The translations under genes were made by a program, and so were the position numbers. A stretch of DNA of 11,261 bases from the NCBI GenBank assembly GCA_017881145.1, contig JADGRG010000570.1, positions 1-11,261 of the forward strand, read 5' to 3'. The first letter of the stretch is position 1, and each line of letters begins with the position of its first letter. The notes under the pieces are model-generated. The model worked only from the letters and a program-made list of their open reading frames with translations. It had not been told where the DNA came from and did not search any database. Of the stretch, positions 6,237 to 11,261 are shown piece by piece. This DNA comes from Sandaracinaceae bacterium (lineage in GTDB: Bacteria; Myxococcota_A; Polyangia; Polyangiales; JAFGIB01).

Positions 6237-6338
6237 TCAATTCATTGTTATCGTGCGCGCGATGCCGTTCGGATGCGCAGCGAGCACGCGTAAGACGGCG
6301 TCGAAGAAACCAAACGGCGGAGGAATGTGATCACTCAC
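6237..6338 (-). pseudogene. truncated ORF translationally coupled to hsdS
   Basis: A GTG at 6338 opens a frame overlapping the hsdS stop by 8 nt, with GGAA six bases upstream. The 33 codons read MSDHIPPPFGFFDAVLRVLA, then AHPNGIAR, then a short tail ending TMN and a TGA. The first ~28 residues look like a real N terminus; 'FDAVLRVLAAHPNGI' resembles the opening helix of a winged-helix domain such as the one at the start of Mrr-type proteins (inference only). The break after GIAR suggests a deletion or frameshift removed the rest. This marks the position of a lost fifth gene of the restriction operon, or a very small peptide gene. Confidence 0.4.
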
Positions 6339-7737
6339 GCGAGGTTCCGTTCGTCAGCTCGCCGCGGAAGGCTTTGGCGAGGATGGAAGCGTCGAGTCCG
6401 TCAGCGCAATTCTGCGCGGCTCTCGTCATCGTGTTGATGCTGCCGATCCGGGTCCACGCGCTGTCCAGGGTAGCTCGCAGCACGGCCTGTTCGGCCACCG
6501 GTGCGAGCGGCAGCGGCTTCCTCCGCATGGAACCCACGTTGAAATGTTGCTGAGCAACTCCCACTTGTTCGGCGCGGACACCGTCGCGTGCCTCTGCAGA
6601 GTTCAGGTAGTAGGCAGTAACGTGCGGATCGATACCACGCATGAGGCGAACGATTACGAGATCGGAACAGTTCGCATCGCCGACGTCTCCCGGGATGACG
6701 CACGCCGTGCCCGGCGCGCCTGAGCGCACAACCACGAGGTCGCCCGGTCGCAGAGCAGATTTCGAGAGCTTCGCGTGAAACGTCGGGGATACGAAGCGCA
6801 GCTCACGCGCATCGAAACGGTTTTCACGCACGTTCTGAGACCGGAGGAACGGAATGCCTGTTGCACAGTACTCGTCCTGCATTGGGCCGACGTGCCCAAC
6901 TGTAACGTCCCATGCAACCTCCTCCGCCGCGACCCAGCACCACCCCTCCGGCAACTCCGGCAACCCCTCCGCGTCCACCGGCGCCGGTTCCTCGTACTTC
7001 TCCTTCCAGCGATCATCCTTCGGCGTCTTGCCGTTCGCCTTCAGCTTCGCCAGCTCGGCTTCTTCCCAGCGCTTGCGGCGTTCTTGGCGGATGCGTTTGA
7101 GCAGCTCTTCGGCGGGCTCCACGTCGGGGTGTTTAGCTCGCCAGTCTTTGGTGAGATCGCCGCGAAAGGCTGACGCCAGGACCGATTGGCGAAAGCGTTC
7201 GAGCAGCGGCGGAATCGCATCGAGAGCTTCCTTCGCGCGCCGGCTCCTCTGCGTGAGTGCTTCGATCTTCGCGACGATGCGGCGTTGCTCATTGAGCGGG
7301 GCGCAGGGAAACTTGGTCGCCGTCAGAAACTTGAAATGTCGGCTATAACCCTTGTCCGGGAGCCGCACCGTGCTCAAGGCCCAGAACGCATACCTGGCGT
7401 CGAGGTCGCTCCGAGGAACAAGGACTTTGACTCCGTCAGCTCCCTGCACGAACTCGTGGTCCACGTACTTTACTCGTCGGGTGTGGTCGCCAAACACCAA
7501 CGCGGGCAGTGGTCCTGGATGGAGCAGCTTCTTGTTGTCCGTGTATCCCCCGATGTGTGCGGCGCCCTGATCCACAACAGAGTATCGACCGGACGACGCA
7601 TACTCCTTTTCGCTGAGCTTGAGCGGGCTCGTCACGTTCTCGAACGTCTGCTCGAACGCCTGCCACCTCCACCCCACTGGCAGGATTTCAGACGGCCACG
7701 AGCCGCACTCGGTCTCGATGTCTTCGTCAACCGGCAT
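6331..7737 (-). CDS. hsdS: type I restriction-modification specificity subunit HsdS
   Basis: This is the DNA-recognition subunit that directs HsdM, and HsdR where present, to a bipartite target. The 468 aa show the standard two-half layout. TRD1 (about 18-145, opening LPVGWRW) is followed by the central conserved helix (about 146-195, PLNEQRRIVAKIEAL then SVLASAFRGDLT). A charged spacer covers about 196-255. TRD2 (about 258-405) opens LPEGWCWV. The distal conserved helix (about 408-462) starts PLAPVAEQ and ends SILAKAFRGELT. The near-identical helix ends (185-196 and 451-462) are the expected internal repeat. Length is normal and no break is seen. The ATG at 7737 has AGGAG nine bases upstream within hsdM, and the genes overlap by 11 nt, so translation is coupled. 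The target sequence cannot be read from the TRDs by eye. Confidence 0.96.
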   Translation of the reverse strand: MPVDEDIETECGSWPSEILPVGWRWQAFEQTFENVTSPLKLSEKEYASSGRYSVVDQGAAHIGGYTDNKKLLHPGPLPALVFGDHTRRVKYVDHEFVQGADGVKVLVPRSDLDARYAFWALSTVRLPDKGYSRHFKFLTATKFPCAPLNEQRRIVAKIEALTQRSRRAKEALDAIPPLLERFRQSVLASAFRGDLTKDWRAKHPDVEPAEELLKRIRQERRKRWEEAELAKLKANGKTPKDDRWKEKYEEPAPVDAEGLPELPEGWCWVAAEEVAWDVTVGHVGPMQDEYCATGIPFLRSQNVRENRFDARELRFVSPTFHAKLSKSALRPGDLVVVRSGAPGTACVIPGDVGDANCSDLVIVRLMRGIDPHVTAYYLNSAEARDGVRAEQVGVAQQHFNVGSMRRKPLPLAPVAEQAVLRATLDSAWTRIGSINTMTRAAQNCADGLDASILAKAFRGELTNGTSRE

Positions 7738-9172
7738 CAGCGGGTTCTCCTGCCAGCAAGCCTGACAATCCCTCCAACTCCTCCATCGCCACCTTCAAGT
7801 GCCCCATGATCGCATCCGCGATCTCATCCGGCTCCGGCAGCTCGTCGTGATTCCCCGCGCTCTCATCCTTGAGCCACGAAATATCCAGGTTATCGCCGCG
7901 CTTCTTGATCTCATCCCGCCCGAAGCATCGAAAGCGCCCCGCTTCGCCTTGATCCGTACGCTTGCTCGTGCCGTCCGGTTTCTTGCCGAAGGTTTTCTCG
8001 AACTCAGCGAAGTGCTCGCGCGTGAACGGCGTGCGCTTCCCGAAGGCAGGCATGTTCGTGCGCATGTCGTAGACCCACACGTCCTGCGTGTTGGCCTTGT
8101 CGGTCTTGCCGCGCGTGAAGAAGAGCACGTTGGTCTTCACGCCCTGCGCGTAGAAGATGCCCGTGGGCAAGCGCAGGATCGTGTGCAGGTTGCACTTCTC
8201 CATCAGGTCGGCGCGAATCTTCGTGCCGGTGTTTTCCTCGAAGAGCACGTTGTCCGGCAGCACGATGGCGGCGCGCCCGCCCGCCTTGAGACCGCGATAC
8301 ACATGCTGCAAGAACGCGAGCTGCTTGTTGCTCGTGGGATAGGTGAAGTCGTCGCGCGTCGGTAGCCCGCCGCCCTTCTTCGTGCCGAACGGCGGGTTCG
8401 TGAGGATCACGTCGGCCTTGGGCAGCTCCGCACCCATCGGCGCGAGAGTGTCGCCAAGAAAAAGCTCGCCCTCGATGTCGTGCAGCATCAGGTTCATCAG
8501 CGCGAGGCGCCGCGTATCGGGCACCAGCTCCACGCCGTAGAACGCCTTGCGGCGCTGAAACTCCTGCTCGGCCGTCTTCAGCTCGAAGAGATTGTCCGTA
8601 CGCTCCTTCACGTATCGGTCAGCTGCAATCAGAAAGCCGCCGGTGCCGGCCGCCGGGTCTTGCACCGTCTCGCCTGGCTTCGGCTGCACGCAGCTCACGA
8701 TGCTGTCGATGAGCGGCCGCGGCGTGAAGTATTGCCCTGCGCCCGACTTCTTCTCGCTCGCGTTCTTTTCGAGCAAGCCCTCGTAGAGATCACCGAGCCC
8801 CTCGGTCTTCGCCGAGTACCAATCGAGCGCATCGATCGAATCGACGAGCTTCTTCAAGTGCCGCGGCACCTTGATCGCGGTCGAAGCATCCGCGTAGATC
8901 GCCTGGATGCGCGGCGCCGCCTCGGTGCCCAGGTGCAGCAGCAGCTCACGATAGAACTTGAGTTGATCGTTGCCCTCGGTGGCGAGCAGATCATCCCAGC
9001 GGTAGTCCGCGGGCAGCTGCCAACGCCGGTTGTTCTGGTCCGTCTCCTTGGCCATTTTCAGGAAGAGCAGCCACGTCAACTCGGTCACGTACTCGTGGTA
9101 GGTGATGCCGTCGTCGCGCAGCACGTCGCACAGGTTCCAGAGCTTTTGGACGATATCGTGGGTGGTGGTCAT
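7727..9172 (-). CDS. hsdM: type I restriction-modification DNA methyltransferase subunit HsdM
   Basis: This is an N6-adenine DNA methyltransferase subunit using S-adenosylmethionine; with HsdS it forms the modification enzyme that protects host DNA. The 481 aa contain the HsdM N-terminal helical domain (about 6-140, starting IVQKLWNLCDVLRDDG), the family signature SGAGQYFTPRPLI (143-155), SAM-binding motif I DPAAGTGG (172-179) and catalytic motif IV NPPF (259-262). The later segment LPTGIFYAQGVKTNVLFF (335-352) is also typical. All key residues are intact and the length is normal. The ATG at 9172 lies 7 nt after the Mrr-like stop with no obvious Shine-Dalgarno, so it probably depends on coupling. 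The 3' end overlaps hsdS by 11 nt. No hsdR follows or precedes it within the window. Confidence 0.98.
   Translation of the reverse strand: MTTTHDIVQKLWNLCDVLRDDGITYHEYVTELTWLLFLKMAKETDQNNRRWQLPADYRWDDLLATEGNDQLKFYRELLLHLGTEAAPRIQAIYADASTAIKVPRHLKKLVDSIDALDWYSAKTEGLGDLYEGLLEKNASEKKSGAGQYFTPRPLIDSIVSCVQPKPGETVQDPAAGTGGFLIAADRYVKERTDNLFELKTAEQEFQRRKAFYGVELVPDTRRLALMNLMLHDIEGELFLGDTLAPMGAELPKADVILTNPPFGTKKGGGLPTRDDFTYPTSNKQLAFLQHVYRGLKAGGRAAIVLPDNVLFEENTGTKIRADLMEKCNLHTILRLPTGIFYAQGVKTNVLFFTRGKTDKANTQDVWVYDMRTNMPAFGKRTPFTREHFAEFEKTFGKKPDGTSKRTDQGEAGRFRCFGRDEIKKRGDNLDISWLKDESAGNHDELPEPDEIADAIMGHLKVAMEELEGLSGLLAGEPADAG
7747..7751 (-). promoter_or_regulatory. ribosome binding site of hsdS inside hsdM
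   Basis: AGGAG lies nine bases before the hsdS ATG (7737) within the last codons of hsdM. It supports this start and coupled translation. Confidence 0.65.
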
Positions 9173-9179
9173 GGATGAT

Positions 9180-10199
9180 TTACGCGTCGGTCGGGGCGGG
9201 CAGGTAGACCCGCGTCAGGGGGACGAGGCGCCGAGTCTCTTCATCGAGTTTCTCGTAGTTCTCCAAGACCAGCTCTCTCAGCAACGGCAGGTCGATCAAC
9301 CTGAGCGGCACATTTGAGCGGTCCGCCTCGTAGAGAGCGTCCTTAGCAAACCCGCCGGTGCTAACGAACAGGCACCGATCACCAGGCTTTCGGCCACCCA
9401 AGAAGGACCGCACGATCGGTGCTCCGATCTTCCCGTCGCGGTGTTTTACTTCGACGAAGATGCGCGGCTCCTGCAGACCGAGACCATCGGGGGAAGCGAA
9501 GATATCGACCCCGCGGTCGGCGCCTTTGGGCGAGACCCGCGCTTTGTAACCCATTGCCCTCAAGATACCTGCGACGAAGCGCTCCATCTCGTCGGGGTCA
9601 AGGGCGTTGATCATGTCTTCCACGAACGTCCCCGCTTGGGCGATGACCGACGACGTCTGCATTCCCATGTCCACTTCGATCGCAGTCTTTGCTGACGCCG
9701 GAGAGATATCGACTTGCAGCGGTGCATCAATCGCAACCGATCTGATTCGCAGATCACTCGCGGCTTCATCGTTCGGACGAAAGAGCGTCAGGGTGGCACC
9801 AAGCGTGTTCCGCGTGGCTACGTCGAGTGCATCGCGGCTGACCCGACGCGTCCATTTCACATTCCGCTGGTACGGCATCTGTTGTTCGACGTGCTGAACC
9901 TTGCCTGTGACCGTGCCAAGGAAGTAGCAACGCTGTGCGGCGTCGTACGTCACGACTTCGTCGTCGTTCGCGATCTCTTCATGGAATCGATACAGCTGAC
10001 CGGCGGCGTTGATGATCTTGCCTTCTTTGCGGTCGGGGTAACACGCCTTCAAGCGGGCGACGATTTGGTCGCGCGACGTTCCCCGCGGGATAGCGCCAAG
10101 CTCGTCTGAAAAGCCAACAGCGACGAACCCCTTTTCGATGAACTCTTCGACGTGACTCGAATTGCTGCCGGCTCGCACCATCCACAAGGGCTTAGTCAT
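9180..10199 (-). CDS. Mrr-type restriction endonuclease with PUA/EVE-like N-terminal domain
   Basis: This 339-aa protein is predicted to cut DNA, possibly DNA carrying modified bases. Residues 1-105 (WMVRAGSNSS at 6-15, FVAVGFSDELG at 25-35, GQLYRFHEEI at 67-76, VVTYDAAQRCYFLGTV at 82-97) resemble the PUA/EVE-like reader-type domain that precedes Mrr domains in some restriction proteins. Residues about 200-315 are an Mrr_cat PDDEXK nuclease: E207 in the first helix (ERFVAGILRAMGY), D232 (RGVDIF) and E250-x-K252 (FVEVKHR) are the expected catalytic set. The ATG at 10199 is preferred because an upstream extension to 10355 is Arg-rich and only shadows the preceding gene. It overlaps the yhcG-like stop in ATGA and is followed 7 nt later by hsdM, so it belongs to the operon. 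Modification dependence is inference. Confidence 0.93.
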   Translation of the reverse strand: MTKPLWMVRAGSNSSHVEEFIEKGFVAVGFSDELGAIPRGTSRDQIVARLKACYPDRKEGKIINAAGQLYRFHEEIANDDEVVTYDAAQRCYFLGTVTGKVQHVEQQMPYQRNVKWTRRVSRDALDVATRNTLGATLTLFRPNDEAASDLRIRSVAIDAPLQVDISPASAKTAIEVDMGMQTSSVIAQAGTFVEDMINALDPDEMERFVAGILRAMGYKARVSPKGADRGVDIFASPDGLGLQEPRIFVEVKHRDGKIGAPIVRSFLGGRKPGDRCLFVSTGGFAKDALYEADRSNVPLRLIDLPLLRELVLENYEKLDEETRRLVPLTRVYLPAPTDA

Positions 10200-11261
10200 G
10201 TTTTGTGCCGTCCTTCGAGTTGGTGACGCGCCTGGGTGATCTCCGCGGCGAGACGTTTCTCGTCGGGAAGTTTCGTGTGGTACTCGGCCGCGAGCACTTT
10301 GTTCGGCAAGCCTTCCAGCGCGTACTTCGCAACCGCGGCCCCTTTGCCGGCGCATAGGATCAAGCCGACGGGTGGATTCTCACCGGGCGTCATCCAGTGC
10401 TCGCGCGCGTAGTTCAGATACATGTGCATCTGTCCCGCGTCCGCGTGGGTGAGTTTGCCGAGCTTCAGATCGATGACGACGAGGCAGCGCAGAGCGCGGT
10501 GGAAGAAGAGAAGATCGACTCGATACCATTCGTCGTCGATCCGCAGCCGTCGCTGGCGGCCCACGAACGCGAAGTCGCCGCCCAGCTCCAGGAGGAACGT
10601 CTCGAGTTTCTCGATCAGCGCGGCTTCGAGATCGCTCTCGGAATACTCGTCGCGTAGCCCGAGGAACTCCAAGACGTACGGACTCTTGATCTCGTCTTCG
10701 GGGGACAACGTGTCGTCCGGCTGCGCGGCGGCACCGTCAGTAAGCATCTTGCGTTTGTTCTTCGAGAGCGCTGTCCGCTCGTAGAACTGTGTATCGACTT
10801 GCCGTTCGAGCTGACGCACAGACCACCCACCGCGTAGTGCTTCCGCCTCGTAGAACGCACGAGCAGCGGCGCTCGGCACGGCGAGCAGACGAACGTAGTG
10901 CGACCACGGCAGTAGCAGGTCGGGCGTCACGGATCCGGCAGACGGTGTCTGCCGAATCGCCGGAGATTTCGACCGCCCCGCAGTCGCGCCAGATTCGGCA
11001 GACAGTGTCTGCCGAATTGGCCACGTCACATAGAACGCTCGCATCTGTCGAAGGTTGCGCTCGGAGAAGCCGCGGCCGAATCGGGTGGTGAGATCAGTAG
11101 AGAGCTGCGCGAGCACTTCTTCGCCGTAGCCTGCGCGCTTTTCACCGTGCTGCTCGCGCTCGATGATACGCTGACCGATCAACCAGTACGTCCTGGTCAT
11201 GACGGTGTTGACCGCACGCGCCGACGCCAGGCGCGCCGATTCGATGAGGCCGACTACTTCC
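10196..11261 (-). CDS. YhcG-like PDDEXK nuclease (DUF1016 family), 5' end beyond window
   Basis: The frame is open to the window edge: 20 codons before the ATG at 11200 still match the DUF1016 N-terminal domain (GLIESARLASARAVN), so the gene starts to the right of 11261. Numbering from that internal Met: LIGQRIIEREQHG (7-19) and GRGFSERNLRQMRAFY (42-57) are the N-terminal signature, LPWSHYVRLL (97-106) and RGGWSVRQLERQ (123-134) are conserved middle motifs, and the C-terminal nuclease domain has D229 (YRVDLLFF), D244-x-K246 (VIDLKLG) and Q257 (GQMHMY). The family is predicted to act on DNA and often travels with type I restriction genes. Between residues 62 and 92 a segment carries two IRQT-x-SA units encoded by near-identical palindromes, an unusual in-frame repeat. 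It is the first visible gene of the operon; its stop overlaps the next start by 4 nt. Confidence 0.95.
   Translation of the reverse strand, partial: EVVGLIESARLASARAVNTVMTRTYWLIGQRIIEREQHGEKRAGYGEEVLAQLSTDLTTRFGRGFSERNLRQMRAFYVTWPIRQTLSAESGATAGRSKSPAIRQTPSAGSVTPDLLLPWSHYVRLLAVPSAAARAFYEAEALRGGWSVRQLERQVDTQFYERTALSKNKRKMLTDGAAAQPDDTLSPEDEIKSPYVLEFLGLRDEYSESDLEAALIEKLETFLLELGGDFAFVGRQRRLRIDDEWYRVDLLFFHRALRCLVVIDLKLGKLTHADAGQMHMYLNYAREHWMTPGENPPVGLILCAGKGAAVAKYALEGLPNKVLAAEYHTKLPDEKRLAAEITQARHQLEGRHKT
10933..10957. repeat. imperfect 25-nt palindrome inside the yhcG-like gene, copy 1
   Basis: Twelve-nt arms surround a central G at 10945, with two mismatched pairs (10935/10955 and 10944/10946). 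It matches copy 2 at 23 of 25 positions. The two centres are 60 bp apart, a multiple of three. Read on the - strand it encodes IRQTPSA. Confidence 0.85.
10993..11017. repeat. perfect 25-nt palindrome inside the yhcG-like gene, copy 2
   Basis: The arm ATTCGGCAGACA is perfectly complementary to TGTCTGCCGAAT around a central G at 11005. Read on the - strand it encodes IRQTLSAES; because it is a palindrome, the + strand gives the nearly identical IRQTVSAE. Copy 1 lies 60 bp away. Confidence 0.9.

Noticed and set aside
7186..7809. + strand open frame opposite hsdS (207 codons)
   Set aside because: It is antisense to the intact hsdS and shows no independent motif.
8480..9178. Long + strand open frame opposite hsdM (232 codons)
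   Set aside because: It is Arg/Leu-rich and mirrors the hsdM coding frame exactly; hsdM has intact motifs, so this is an antisense shadow.
10200..10355. Upstream extension of the Mrr-like protein by 52 residues
   Set aside because: The extension is Arg-rich, overlaps the C-terminal coding part of the yhcG-like gene, and the internal ATG at 10199 gives a typical domain start and an ATGA overlap.
1..11261. CRISPR array, insertion sequence ends or rRNA
   Set aside because: No regularly spaced repeats, transposase motifs or rRNA-like sequence were seen on reading both strands; the only repeat pair is the palindrome in the yhcG-like gene.

Overview
The window comes from a high-GC bacterial chromosome or integrated island. 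Coding frames favour G or C at the third codon position, and the host is probably Gram-negative, but nothing here fixes the taxon. A tRNA-Lys(CTT) gene with its own terminator lies at the left edge on the + strand. Every convincing protein gene is on the - strand and is read from the right edge toward the tRNA. This looks like a defence-type accessory region beside a tRNA gene, although no integrase and no second att-like copy is visible.

Right block (11261 down to 6331): a compact operon in the order yhcG-like PDDEXK nuclease (DUF1016 family, 5' end cut by the window edge), an Mrr-type restriction endonuclease with a PUA/EVE-like N-terminal domain, hsdM, then hsdS. Junctions are tight: a 4-nt ATGA overlap, a 7-nt gap and an 11-nt overlap. 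No hsdR ATPase/translocase is in the window. A GTG-started ORF overlaps the hsdS stop by 8 nt and is cut off after 33 codons, so something followed hsdS and has been lost.

Middle block (6330 to 1358): after a gap of about 520 nt with coding-like scraps, four - strand genes follow. They are a roughly 500-residue protein with a zinc-binding cluster and a PDDEXK-like C-terminal half, a DUF2971 protein with an enlarged middle, a small protein of unknown family whose likely start lies in a strong hairpin, and a zinc-ribbon protein with a HEPN-like helical domain. None is a textbook defence gene. Two carry folds common in phage-defence effectors and the third belongs to a family met in such islands.

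Left block (1357 to 109): mostly decayed DNA. Coding-like signal switches between - strand frames, leaving two small candidate ORFs (669-872 and 397-567) and a likely broken gene at about 850-1104. The tRNA terminator follows.

How they might work together: HsdM and HsdS would methylate adenine in a bipartite site. The Mrr-like and YhcG-like nucleases are candidate restriction or accessory activities, either with an HsdR outside the window or as part of an unconventional HsdR-free system. The four middle genes may be independent defence cassettes or one unrecognised module; the sequence does not decide.
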